Below, piece by piece: positions 16,745-25,159 of a stretch of DNA of 64,000 bases. Where the stretch lies: NCBI RefSeq assembly GCF_002224125.1, contig NZ_NCSM01000002.1, positions 153,654 to 217,653 on the forward strand. Reading direction: 5' to 3'. The stretch's first letter is position 1, and the number at the start of each line of letters is the position of its first letter. The DNA comes from Streptomyces sp. NBS 14/10. Its GTDB lineage: Bacteria > Actinomycetota > Actinomycetes > Streptomycetales > Streptomycetaceae. A program made the translations under genes and the position numbers. The notes under the pieces are model-generated. The model did no database searches. It was not told the origin of the DNA and saw only the letters and a program-made list of their open reading frames with translations.

Positions 16745-18517
16745 TCACTTCACCGGTACCGTCTCCCCGGGCGTGATGCCACCCTCGCCGAACGCGTCCA
16801 CCGCCACCCAGTACTCCGCGTCAGCATTGAGCGAGCGCAGGTCGAGCGAGGTGCGCTCGTGCACCTGCCAGCTGTGGTACAGCTTCTCCGGATGGCGGCC
16901 GTAACGGATGCTGTAACCGGTGGCCCCGGTGACCGAGTCCCACTCGACCCTGGCGGTGCGGCCGTCGACACGGCGGCCCTGAGCACGAACCGAGCGCGGC
17001 GCCGCGCCGTCACCCGTGCCGAAGACGCGTAGACCGCTGACCGCGAAGGCGCCGTCGAACGGCATGCGGCCGCCGGTGACCCGGACGAACCGGGCGCGCA
17101 GCGGTGCGTCGAGCACGATGAATGCGTGCGGGGCATCGGTGTTCGTTCCCCGGGAGTCGCGCACGACGGTCCATTGGCGCCCGTCCTGCGAGATCTCCAC
17201 CACGGCCTCCGCCGGCTCATGGGTGGGGAAGATGCCGCGCCAGAAGGAGCTGTTCCAGTCGGCTCCTTCGGGGGCCTGCGGGGCCAGGTCGGCGAGTTCG
17301 TGATCCGCCAGGTTGACCTGCACTGCGTGCACCGTCTTGCTCACGCCGAGGTCGACGGTCAGTGACTCGCCCGGTTCGCGCCCCCCGGCTGCCCACCAGG
17401 TGCGGATGTCCTCGTCGACCGCTGACGCGGGAGTGCGGCCGGGGGCGGAGGACGAGGCGGTGGTGTGCGCTTTGTAGGACAACAGCATCCAGGCCGGAGG
17501 CGTCCAAGGGTCGAACGGCCCGTCCGGGACGGTGAAGGGGTAGTCGGCGAAGTTCTGGTTGCAGAAGAGCACGCCGTCCTCGTCGAATCCGGCGGGGAAG
17601 ATCCCGATGCGCCGCTCGAAGTCGTCGTTCACCGAGATGCGCATGGTCGACGCGTGCCACCAGTTTCCATGACGGTCCTGGAACGTGGATCCGTGACCTG
17701 CCCCGGTGATGAAGCCGCCCGGCTTCGACGAGAACGGGCTGTCGAGCGAGTACTCGAACGGACCCAGCGGAGACGAGGCCGTGTAGTAGCCGTCCGCGTA
17801 GGTGTTGAGTTGCGTGGCGGGCGCCGCGTACTGCAGGTAGTAGGTCCCGTCGCGCTTGGTCATCCACGCGCCCTCGATATAGGGCTTGCCCTGGAGCCGG
17901 GAGAGGACTTCCTCCTGGTCGGGGCTGGTCGGCGTGGCGACGTAGTCCTCGCCGACCTGCTCCCAGCCGTGAGTCGTGACATCAGCCCGGATCAGCGGTA
18001 CCGGTTCGCCGATCTGCTCGAAGGTGCCCGACAGCCGCACCCCGTAGAGGGGCGTGTTGTTGTCACAACCCCAGTAGAGATAGACGCCGCCGTCGTCGTC
18101 CTGGAACAGGCTCGGGTCCCAGAAGGGGAAGGTGCCCGGCGTGACCTCGACGAAGTCGTCGGCCAACGGGTCCACGCTGCGGAAGAAGGGACAGTCGTCC
18201 GCTTTCCTGGACGCGCTGATGTACAGCGCTCCGTCGACCTCCCGGACATCCGGCGCGTAGTCGAGGGCGGGCAGCTTGGATGTCGCGCGGTACTCCCACC
18301 GCAGCAGATCCTCCGAGTGCCAGAACCCCGCCGACATCGACGCGAACATATAGAAGCGGCCGCGGTACCGCACGATGGAGGGATCCGCCGCCTCCCGGTG
18401 GACGGACCGCCGTGGCTCACCGCCGTTCATGCCGTCGGCGCTGCCGGTGGCGCGGATGTCCTGGTAGCGGTAGGCGAGGTCGAGGGGATTGCAGAGCACG
18501 CGCTTGGCGGGGTGCAT
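16745..18517 (-). CDS. Family 43 glycoside hydrolase with F5/8-type C and FN3-like domains
   Basis: A 590-residue enzyme without a signal peptide, so probably cytoplasmic. The five-bladed GH43 part (about 40-330) shows the base aspartate in EAADPSIVRY (D45), FWDPSLFQDDDGGVYLYWG, and the acid glutamate in YIEGAWMTKRDGTYYL. A discoidin-like sugar-binding domain (about 350-490, AVDEDIRTWWAAGG and VDLGVSKTVHAVQV) and an FN3-like C-terminus (about 500-590) follow. GH43 members cleave beta-xylosides or alpha-L-arabinosides. Start ATG 18517 has GGAG 8 nt upstream. It is the last gene of the leftward run GH5, GH42, GH43, behind a 155-bp gap, and meets the MDR gene tail to tail. Confidence 0.9.
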   Translation of the reverse strand: MHPAKRVLCNPLDLAYRYQDIRATGSADGMNGGEPRRSVHREAADPSIVRYRGRFYMFASMSAGFWHSEDLLRWEYRATSKLPALDYAPDVREVDGALYISASRKADDCPFFRSVDPLADDFVEVTPGTFPFWDPSLFQDDDGGVYLYWGCDNNTPLYGVRLSGTFEQIGEPVPLIRADVTTHGWEQVGEDYVATPTSPDQEEVLSRLQGKPYIEGAWMTKRDGTYYLQYAAPATQLNTYADGYYTASSPLGPFEYSLDSPFSSKPGGFITGAGHGSTFQDRHGNWWHASTMRISVNDDFERRIGIFPAGFDEDGVLFCNQNFADYPFTVPDGPFDPWTPPAWMLLSYKAHTTASSSAPGRTPASAVDEDIRTWWAAGGREPGESLTVDLGVSKTVHAVQVNLADHELADLAPQAPEGADWNSSFWRGIFPTHEPAEAVVEISQDGRQWTVVRDSRGTNTDAPHAFIVLDAPLRARFVRVTGGRMPFDGAFAVSGLRVFGTGDGAAPRSVRAQGRRVDGRTARVEWDSVTGATGYSIRYGRHPEKLYHSWQVHERTSLDLRSLNADAEYWVAVDAFGEGGITPGETVPVK

Positions 18518-18672
18518 CGGCGGGTCTCCTGGAGTGAGTGACAGGGGATGGTGGCAGTGATGGGCGAATTTGGCGCACCGGGTGCCGGTCGCGGGTGAAT
18601 GGCGGATCCCTTGCCGGGTCCGGGCAGCGGGAGCCCCGGGGACGGCTGTCGCCCGGGCCCCGGCGTGGCAGG

Positions 18673-20829
18673 TCAGCCGCGTTCCACGAACACCTTCACG
18701 TCCCACGGACCGAGTTCGACCGACTGGCCGGCCTCGTAGGCGGTGCTCGTGAGGACGTCCTCCGCGGCGGCCGGCAGCGAAACGGACACCGGGTTCCACG
18801 ACCAGTTGTGCAGGAAGCGGACGCGGCGGCCGTCACGGGAGGTGGCCGAGGTCGCCGTGACGCTCGGGTGGGGGCGGCCGCCCGCCTCGGTCGGGGCGGC
18901 CCAGCGGAACAGTGCCTCTCCGAAGGCGGGGTCGGGCACCGTGCCGACGTAGGTGATGCGGCCGGCGCCGTACCGGCGGGTTGTGGCGGCGGGCCAGTGC
19001 TTGAGGTGCGGGTCGTCGTAGGTGGCCAGCACGGCCGCTCCGTCCGAAACGAGTCGGTCCGGGACGAGCCCGTCCGGGACGAGCCCGTCCGGGACGAGCC
19101 CGTCCGGGACGAGCCCGTCCGGGACGAGCCCGTCCGGGACGAGTCCTTCCGCCCAGTGCAGGGCCTGGGCCGCGGGAGGCAGCGCGAGCTCGGCACTGCC
19201 CCGCACCCGCACTGCCGTGTCCAGATTGGTGAATTCGTCGTAGCAGACTCCGGCAGCCCCGGCGAGGCGGGCCGGCTGGACGTCGGTGCGGGCCCGGGCT
19301 TCGGGGTCCGCGTAGCCGGTGCGCGGGCCGATCACCAGATGCCCGCCGCACTCCGCGTAGGCGAGCAGCCGGTCCAGTGTCGCGTCGTCCGCGGCATAGA
19401 ACGCCGGGGCGGCGAGCAGTGGCGGCAGGTCCACGGTCTCCAACTGGTCGGGATGGACCAGCCGCGCCTGGAGGCCCGCATCGAAGGCGCCGCGGTAGAA
19501 GGCGTCGAAGATGGTCGCGTGGGAGCGCTCGTCCGGCGAGCCGTCCGACTTGGCCAGCGACGGCTTGGCCTCCAGCGCCCATTTGCTGGGCAGCGAATAC
19601 AGGAAGGCGATGTCCGCGTCCGGGGTGAGGGAGGCGACCAGGTCGCCCGCCGTCTCCAACTCCGCGCCGAGAGCCGCCAGTTCGCGGTAGATCCGGCCCG
19701 GGCGGCCGCTGTGCGGGAGGATGCCGCCCACATAGGTCTCGGTGCCGAAGTGCAGGGTGTGCCAGTGCCAGTACTCGACCATCGAGGCGCCGCGGGAGAC
19801 CAGCGCCCAGGCGGCTTGGCGCCACTGGCCGTCGTACGCGGGCTTGTTGCGCCAGGAGCCGCCGATGGTCTGGGCGTTGGTCTCGGTGACCAGGAACGGC
19901 TCCTGCCGGGAGCCGTAGATGCGGTCGGCGATGCGGTAGAGGGCCCAGGTTCCGTTGTTGGACATCGTGCTCTGCTGCGAGGGGCGGGTGTCCGGCAGCG
20001 CGAGGGAGTCCTGCATCCCGTAGTAGGGGTTGCCTGCGGTGACGTCGAGGCCGCGGGTGAGCGCGTCGTCCTCCACCGCCGGCCGGTCGTAGGCGATGCA
20101 GGTGGTGACGAACTGCTCGGGGCTCGCGTACTCGCGGACGATGCCGGCCTGCCAGTCGACGAACTCGGTGGTGAGGCCGGCCTGGAAGCGCCGCCAGGCC
20201 AGGTCGTACTGCGGCTGGGTGTTGCCGTCGGGTGTCCACAGGTCGGCCCAGGTCGACAACCGGTGCGACCAATAGGTGAGCCCCCACTCGCGGTTGAGGG
20301 TGTCCACGTCCCCGTAGGTGTGGCGCAGGTGGTCGACGAAACGCTGGAACACACCGTGGTTGTGGAACAGCTCCAGGCCGGGCTCGTTGTCGACCTGGAA
20401 TCCGATGACGGAAGGGTGGCCGGCGTACCGGTCGACGACTTTGCGGATGATGCGCTCGGCGTGGAAGCGGAACGCGGGATGGGTGTAGTCCACCTCCTGC
20501 CGGGAGCCCCAGGGGATGCGCTGTCCGGTGCTGCGTTCACCGGCGATCTCGGGGTACTGGCGGGCGAGCCATGGGGGTATCGCGTAGGTCGGGGTGCCGA
20601 GGATCACGGCGATGCCGCGCTCGTGCGCGCCGTCCAGGACCGGCTGGAGCCAGTCGAGGTCGAAACGCCCGTTGTCGGGCTCCCAGGTCGACCACACCGA
20701 CTCGCCGACGCGGATGACGGTGAAACGGGCCGCGACCATGAGGTCGAGGTCGTCCTCGAGCCGTTCGTAGGGCTGGTACTCGTGGTAGTAGGCGGCGCCG
20801 AACAGGACCCGCTGGGGCGGCTGGAACAT
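18673..20829 (-). CDS. Family 42 glycoside hydrolase (beta-galactosidase type)
   Basis: A 718-residue cytoplasmic GH42 enzyme. The TIM barrel holds the acid/base E149 in FQVDNEP and the nucleophile E316 in VTETNAQ; a trimerisation domain and a small C-terminal beta domain follow. GH42 enzymes release beta-galactose, and some act on alpha-L-arabinopyranosides. Residues about 559-594 form an unusual run of LVPDG repeats encoded by a 15-bp tandem array (see repeat entry), located before the C-terminal domain. Start ATG 20829 follows GAAGGAAAGC. It sits between GH43 and GH5, transcribed leftward. The leader before this start is shared with the GH5 gene. Confidence 0.92.
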   Translation of the reverse strand: MFQPPQRVLFGAAYYHEYQPYERLEDDLDLMVAARFTVIRVGESVWSTWEPDNGRFDLDWLQPVLDGAHERGIAVILGTPTYAIPPWLARQYPEIAGERSTGQRIPWGSRQEVDYTHPAFRFHAERIIRKVVDRYAGHPSVIGFQVDNEPGLELFHNHGVFQRFVDHLRHTYGDVDTLNREWGLTYWSHRLSTWADLWTPDGNTQPQYDLAWRRFQAGLTTEFVDWQAGIVREYASPEQFVTTCIAYDRPAVEDDALTRGLDVTAGNPYYGMQDSLALPDTRPSQQSTMSNNGTWALYRIADRIYGSRQEPFLVTETNAQTIGGSWRNKPAYDGQWRQAAWALVSRGASMVEYWHWHTLHFGTETYVGGILPHSGRPGRIYRELAALGAELETAGDLVASLTPDADIAFLYSLPSKWALEAKPSLAKSDGSPDERSHATIFDAFYRGAFDAGLQARLVHPDQLETVDLPPLLAAPAFYAADDATLDRLLAYAECGGHLVIGPRTGYADPEARARTDVQPARLAGAAGVCYDEFTNLDTAVRVRGSAELALPPAAQALHWAEGLVPDGLVPDGLVPDGLVPDGLVPDGLVPDRLVSDGAAVLATYDDPHLKHWPAATTRRYGAGRITYVGTVPDPAFGEALFRWAAPTEAGGRPHPSVTATSATSRDGRRVRFLHNWSWNPVSVSLPAAAEDVLTSTAYEAGQSVELGPWDVKVFVERG
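19048..19152. repeat. 15-bp tandem repeat inside the GH42 gene
   Basis: Five perfect copies of GACGAGCCCGTCCGG occupy 19063-19137, flanked by degenerate copies at 19048-19062 and 19138-19152. The unit length is a multiple of three, so on the minus strand it adds in-frame PDGLV units and keeps the gene open. Slipped-strand replication would explain it. Confidence 0.95.
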
Positions 20830-20847
20830 TGCTTTCCTTCGGATCGG
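20829..20847. repeat. 19-bp leader shared with the GH5 gene, copy 1
   Basis: The sequence TTGCTTTCCTTCGGATCGG (plus strand) lies directly before the GH42 start and recurs exactly before the GH5 gene. On the coding strand it carries the ribosome site GAAGGAAAG. Confidence 0.85.
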
Positions 20848-20900
20848 GTGGTGCGACGGCGGTGGGTGGCGTTCCTTGCGCACGGTGGCGGGGCGGTCCG

Positions 20901-22316
20901 TCATCCGTTCGCGAGCGTGTCCAGCTGCCGGTCGCGTTGTACGCACTGGTCCAGTGCGAAGGAGTCGGCCAGGGCGAGTACGTCGTCGTCGCCGAGGCCC
21001 CGGAAGAGCTCGGCGTACTCCTGGACCAGCGGCTGGCCCAGCATGATGTGCCGGATGAGGATGTCGAGCCACTGGCGGGTGCTGAACGGCCGCGCGGTGA
21101 AGCCCGGGAATTCGTCCGCGAGGAGATCTTCGAGCGGCCTGATCAGCTCGCGGGCAGCGCCGCCCGGGGAGCCCCAGGCCTCCGCGCCCAGGCGGTGCTT
21201 CTTCGCCATGAACGCGGCGAAGTGCCGGTCGTAGGCGCTGTCCGGGGCGAGATGGACAAGCCCCTGCAGACCGACGTCCTTGTAGGTCCAGATGGTCCAG
21301 TTCGCCTCGTGACGCCGGTAGATCTCCAGCTGATCGGCGAGCAGCGTGCCGCACTGCTCGTCCCGCACGGGGTCGCCGGTGTACACGGGGCCGAACTCGC
21401 CGACCCAGATCGGGGTGCCGGTTTTGCGCATGTACGCGGTGCGGCGCAGGAAGGCCTCCTCGACCTGTTCCTTGTCGATCCAGACGCCGTCGGTGTGACC
21501 GGGGTAGCCGGTGCTGCGGGCGAAACCGGCGCGTGCGTAGTCGTGGCAGGTGTAGACGGCGTTCTCGATGGGGTCACCGAAGATGTCGAACTCGGTGGAG
21601 TAGTGGTTGCCGTCGAGGAAGAGGATGTGGTGCGGGTCGACCGAGCGAATGGCGGTCGCGAGGCGGTCGTAGAAGGCGGGCAGCACCTGCCCGGAGTCGT
21701 CGGCGGGCTCGTTGATGGGGTTGTAGCCGGCCACCCACGGGTTGTCCTTGTAACGGTCCGCGATGACTTCCCACAGGTGTACCACCCGGTCCTGGAAGTG
21801 CGGGTGTGTCCAGAAGGACGGAAGGTGCGTGGGGTTGTCCGAGTGCCACTGGTGGTTCTGGGCGCCGGGCAGGGAGTGCAGGTCGATGATGGTGTAGATG
21901 CCGTGTCGACCGCAGAGTTCCACCACTCGGTCGAGGTGGGTGAAGCCCTCCTCGCGTATCTCGAACGGGCGGGCGTCGTCCTCGAAGTGACGGTAGTTCA
22001 CCGGCAGGCGCAGGCAGTTGAGGCCCTTGGACGCGAGCAGCGCGGCATCGGCGTCGGCGAAGAAGACGCTCAGCAGCCGGTCGAAGAACAGCTCGTAGCG
22101 GCGCTCGCCGAGGACCTTCCGTACGGCTGAACGCATGGCGTCCTCATTGCCCGGATAGCCGGTGATGAAGTTCTCCATGTTCATCCAGCCGCCGAGCCCG
22201 GCGCCGCGGAGCCGGACCGGGGTGCCGTCATGGGTTGTCAGACCGGTGCCGGAGATCTTCAGCAGCGGGTTCGGGATCGTGCCGGGGGAGCGGGGAGCCG
22301 CGGGTGTCGTGGTCAA
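20901..22316 (-). CDS. Family 5 glycoside hydrolase
   Basis: A 471-residue GH5 enzyme with no signal peptide. Landmarks are RGAGLGGWMNMENF (about 37-50), LRLPVNYRHFE, LHSLPGAQNH, the acid/base E203 in NPINEPA and the nucleophile E307 in IWVGEFGP. The overall pattern resembles exo-beta-1,3-glucanase or beta-glucan hydrolase-like GH5 proteins more than secreted endocellulases, but the substrate is not certain. The start appears to be TTG 22314-22316; the ribosome site GAAGGAAAG lies a little far upstream (about 12 nt). It stands between LacI and GH42 in the leftward run and likely trims imported oligosaccharides. Confidence 0.88.
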   Translation of the reverse strand: MTTTPAAPRSPGTIPNPLLKISGTGLTTHDGTPVRLRGAGLGGWMNMENFITGYPGNEDAMRSAVRKVLGERRYELFFDRLLSVFFADADAALLASKGLNCLRLPVNYRHFEDDARPFEIREEGFTHLDRVVELCGRHGIYTIIDLHSLPGAQNHQWHSDNPTHLPSFWTHPHFQDRVVHLWEVIADRYKDNPWVAGYNPINEPADDSGQVLPAFYDRLATAIRSVDPHHILFLDGNHYSTEFDIFGDPIENAVYTCHDYARAGFARSTGYPGHTDGVWIDKEQVEEAFLRRTAYMRKTGTPIWVGEFGPVYTGDPVRDEQCGTLLADQLEIYRRHEANWTIWTYKDVGLQGLVHLAPDSAYDRHFAAFMAKKHRLGAEAWGSPGGAARELIRPLEDLLADEFPGFTARPFSTRQWLDILIRHIMLGQPLVQEYAELFRGLGDDDVLALADSFALDQCVQRDRQLDTLANG

Positions 22317-22322
22317 CGCGGG

Positions 22323-22341
22323 TTGCTTTCCTTCGGATCGG
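22323..22341. repeat. 19-bp leader shared with the GH42 gene, copy 2
   Basis: Exact copy of the 19-bp element before the GH42 gene, and the next 25 bp are also similar. It supplies the ribosome site for the GH5 start. Confidence 0.85.
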
Positions 22342-22513
22342 TTGCTGCGCTGGTGGTGGGCGGCGTGCGACTGGGGCCCGTTGAAGGCGGCGGGATGAGT
22401 ACGGAGGCGGCCCGGCCCGGCGACGGCCCGGCCCGGCGGCGGCCCGGCCGGGCGGCGGACCGGCAGCGGGCGGCAGCGCGCTCGGAGAGGCCGGGGTGGC
22501 TGCCGGTCCGGTA

Positions 22514-23542
22514 TCAGCCACGCGGGGGTTGGGTGGATTCCCGTACGACCAACTGCGTGGCCAGCTCGACGTGGTGGGAGTCGATCTTCTCCCCGGCCGC
22601 CAGCTGAAGGGCGGTGCGCAGGGCCACGGCCCCCATCTCGTGAACGGGGCCGTGGATGGTGGTCAGCGGCGGGGAGGTCACCTGGGCCAGCGGGGTGTTG
22701 TCGAAGCCGACGACGCTCAGGTCGTCCGGTACGCGCAGGCCGCGTAGCCGGGCGGCTTCGATGACCCCGGCGGCCAGTTCGTCGGAGGCGGCGAAGACCG
22801 CGGTGGGCGCCGGGCCCACGGCCAGCAGGCGCCCGCCGTGCTCGATGCCCTCGGCGGCGTGGAACGTGCCGGCATGGCGGACCAGTTCGGCCGGCACCCG
22901 TGCGCCGGCCGCCTCCACCGCGCTGCGGAAGCCGTGCAGCCGGGCCTGGTTGGACCAGGCGTGTTCCGTGCCGCCGAGGTAGGCGATACGGCGGTGGCCG
23001 AGGGCGAGCAGATGCGCGGCCGCGGCGTGGCCGCCGGAGAAGTTGGTCGCACCGACGCTGACGATCGAATCGTCGGGCAGTGACTCCGGGTCGAGCAGTA
23101 CCAACGGCATGCGGACCCGGTTCAGGGCTTCACGGATCGCCGGCGACATGGTGTTCGCCGTGACCGCGATGACGGCGCGCCGTCCGGCGGCGGCCAGGTC
23201 GCGGGCCCAGGCGGCGGGATCGGCCGTCGGGTCGAGGTCGCCACGCCTGCCCACCACCACGGCGATGCCCTCACGGGCTCCCGCGTCCACCACGCTCTGA
23301 ATGATCTCGGTGTGGTAGATGCTCAGCCGCTCGAACCCGAAGAACAGTTCCACGGTGGGGTGCGAGCGCAGATCGTCCCGGTATCCGCCGTAGTTGTAGT
23401 GGCGCAACAGGTCCAGCACCTTGTCGCGGGTCTGCTGGGCCACGTCGCGGCGGCCGTTGATGACCTTGGAGACGGTGGCCACGGATACACCGGCGGTCTG
23501 GGCGACCTTCGCAAGGGTGACGCGTTGGGGATCGGATGCCAT
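22514..23542 (-). CDS. LacI family transcriptional repressor
   Basis: A 342-residue LacI protein. The helix-turn-helix is at about 8-29 (VTLAKVAQTAGVSVATVSKVING) and is followed by a hinge and a periplasmic-binding-like sensor with PDDLSVVGFDNTPLAQVTSPPL near the end. It is divergent from the sugar importer and upstream of the GH5-GH42-GH43 run, so it probably represses both and is released by an oligosaccharide. Two GAAA-N4-TTTC boxes in the divergent region are its likely operators. Start ATG 23542 with GGGAGT upstream. Confidence 0.92.
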   Translation of the reverse strand: MASDPQRVTLAKVAQTAGVSVATVSKVINGRRDVAQQTRDKVLDLLRHYNYGGYRDDLRSHPTVELFFGFERLSIYHTEIIQSVVDAGAREGIAVVVGRRGDLDPTADPAAWARDLAAAGRRAVIAVTANTMSPAIREALNRVRMPLVLLDPESLPDDSIVSVGATNFSGGHAAAAHLLALGHRRIAYLGGTEHAWSNQARLHGFRSAVEAAGARVPAELVRHAGTFHAAEGIEHGGRLLAVGPAPTAVFAASDELAAGVIEAARLRGLRVPDDLSVVGFDNTPLAQVTSPPLTTIHGPVHEMGAVALRTALQLAAGEKIDSHHVELATQLVVRESTQPPRG

Positions 23543-23604
23543 AGCACTCCCAGGGCAGGGCAGGGCGGGCGTCAGCGGCCCGCGCTGCGCAGCACCGTAA
23601 CACC

Positions 23605-23618
23605 GAAACTATTTTCGA
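23605..23618. promoter_or_regulatory. Probable LacI operator, upstream box
   Basis: GAAACTATTTTCGA contains the dyad GAAA-N4-TTTC. A near-identical box lies 117 bp to the right, on the other side of the promoter. Actinomycete LacI regulators of plant-polysaccharide genes are known to use GAAA/TTTC dyads; assignment to the adjacent repressor is inference. Confidence 0.6.
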
Positions 23619-23671
23619 AACACCTATAGATCAAGGTCGCTGATACGTGAAAATTCACCGTGCGGTAGGGA

Positions 23672-23700
23672 TTGACGGGCACGTGACACCGGCTTAACGT
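23672..23700 (+). promoter_or_regulatory. Vegetative-type promoter of the sugar importer operon
   Basis: TTGACG (23672-23677), a 17-bp spacer, then TAACGT (23695-23700) match the main sigma factor pattern well. It lies about 120 bp before the binding-protein start. Confidence 0.6.
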
Positions 23701-23721
23701 TCACCGCCAGCGCGACCGACA

Positions 23722-23735
23722 GAAATTACTTTCGA
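23722..23735. promoter_or_regulatory. Probable LacI operator, downstream box
   Basis: GAAATTACTTTCGA differs from the upstream box at only two bases and sits about 20 bp after the -10 element, where a bound repressor would block transcription. Confidence 0.6.
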
Positions 23736-23821
23736 GCAACAGGGACCAAACTTTCCGGTCCTTCATGCCTGGCGGCTCCTCGCGCGACGTCTTCGCACTC
23801 ACCCAAAGGGGCAGACCCGAG

Positions 23822-25159
23822 ATGACGCGATTCCACACGGCGGGTTCGACAGGTCCGACCGCCACCACCACGGGACCCTCCCGACGCGGCTTCCTCCTGG
23901 GAGCCGTCGGCACCGGTCTCGCCGCTACGTCCCTGGCGGCCTGCGGTTCCGGCGGCTCGGGCGGCTCGGGCGGCTCGGAGGTCGTGTTCATGAATCAGTC
24001 CCGCGGCCAGGCCGCGACGCTGAAGGCGCTGGCCAAGCAGTACACGAAGCAGACCGGCGTGAAGGTCAGGATCGACGACGTCGGCCCCACCGACTTCCTG
24101 ACCAAGCTCCAGTCGAGCTCCCAGTCCCGCAACATGCCGGACATGTACTCGGTGGTCGACGGCCACTCCATGGCGCCCTACTACAAGGCCGGCTGGGCCA
24201 TGGACCTGACCGACCGGATGAAGGGCGGCTGGGGCGACACTTTCCAGCCCGCCACGCTCAAGACGACGACGTTCGGAGCGGACAATCCGCAGCATGTGAA
24301 GCCGGGCATCTACAGCGCCCACTGGGAGACCCCGGCCCTGGGGATCTTCGTCAACGCCGCGATGTACAAGGCCGTCGGCCTTGACCCGGACAAGGCGCCC
24401 GCCTCCATGAGCGAGTTCATCGATCAGCTGCGGAAGATCAAGAAGTCCGGGAAGGGCCCCTTCTGGTTCGCGACCAGCCTCTCCAACCAGGTGATCCAGT
24501 CGTACGCGTCCAACTACATGACCGACGAGGAGCTGAACGCCACCTTCGTCGGCAAGAACAGCTGGAAGAGCGAGGGCTGGCGCAAGACCCTGCAGCTCGT
24601 GGTCGATCTGCGGGACGCCGGCGTGATCGCCACCGGCTCGCTGCCGAGCGGCACCACCGACAACCCCACGGTGGAGAAGGCATTCTTCAACACCAAGGGT
24701 GTCGCGACCATCTTCGACGGCACCTCGGCCGTCGGCGTGGCCCGTGCGACCGCCCCGGACTTCACGGACTTCCGCTCCTTCCCGCTCCCCAAGGCCGATG
24801 ACGGCACACAGACACCGCGCATGGTCGGCGGCGCCGCCAAGGGCGCCGCGGTCAACCCCCGGAGCAAGAAAGCGGCCAAGGCGCTGAAGTTCCTCGAGTG
24901 GCTGACGGCGCCTGACCAGCAGCAGGCCTGGGCCAAGGGGGTCCCGCTGATCCCCTCCGCGCGCGCCGTGTCCGAGAAGGACATCCCCGAGCAGCTGACC
25001 GGCATCGCCGCGAAGATCTCCGACATCCAACTCGTCCAGAACCAGATTCTGGAGCAGGTCAACACCGCCCTGCAGAAGGGCACCCAGGCACTCGTCCTCA
25101 AGGAACGCACGGTCGACCAGGTCCTCGGCGATCTCGACGCGGCGCAGAAGAGCGCGTAG
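23822..25159 (+). CDS. Sugar ABC importer binding lipoprotein, family 1
   Basis: A 445-residue extracellular binding protein of the maltose/oligosaccharide type (family 1). The N-terminus has a twin-arginine motif (SRRGFLLG at 20-27) and a lipobox with cysteine 41, followed by a GSGGSGGSGG linker. The mature part has SRGQAATLKALAKQYTKQTG and KKAAKALKFLEWLTAPDQQQAW, typical of this class. I chose ATG 23822 because the preceding frame from 23765 would put the signal too far in; AAAGGGG lies upstream. It forms one operon with the two permeases behind it and faces the LacI gene. Ligand likely an oligosaccharide containing xylose, arabinose, galactose or rhamnose, judged from the enzymes around it. 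Confidence 0.9.
   Translation: MTRFHTAGSTGPTATTTGPSRRGFLLGAVGTGLAATSLAACGSGGSGGSGGSEVVFMNQSRGQAATLKALAKQYTKQTGVKVRIDDVGPTDFLTKLQSSSQSRNMPDMYSVVDGHSMAPYYKAGWAMDLTDRMKGGWGDTFQPATLKTTTFGADNPQHVKPGIYSAHWETPALGIFVNAAMYKAVGLDPDKAPASMSEFIDQLRKIKKSGKGPFWFATSLSNQVIQSYASNYMTDEELNATFVGKNSWKSEGWRKTLQLVVDLRDAGVIATGSLPSGTTDNPTVEKAFFNTKGVATIFDGTSAVGVARATAPDFTDFRSFPLPKADDGTQTPRMVGGAAKGAAVNPRSKKAAKALKFLEWLTAPDQQQAWAKGVPLIPSARAVSEKDIPEQLTGIAAKISDIQLVQNQILEQVNTALQKGTQALVLKERTVDQVLGDLDAAQKSA

Noticed and set aside
19048..19152. CRISPR array
   Set aside because: The 15-bp units are directly adjacent with no spacers and lie in frame within a coding gene.
18538..21234. Plus-strand frame of 898 codons opposite the GH42 gene
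   Set aside because: Translation is a low-complexity valine/glycine/aspartate-rich shadow; the GH42 motifs are on the minus strand.
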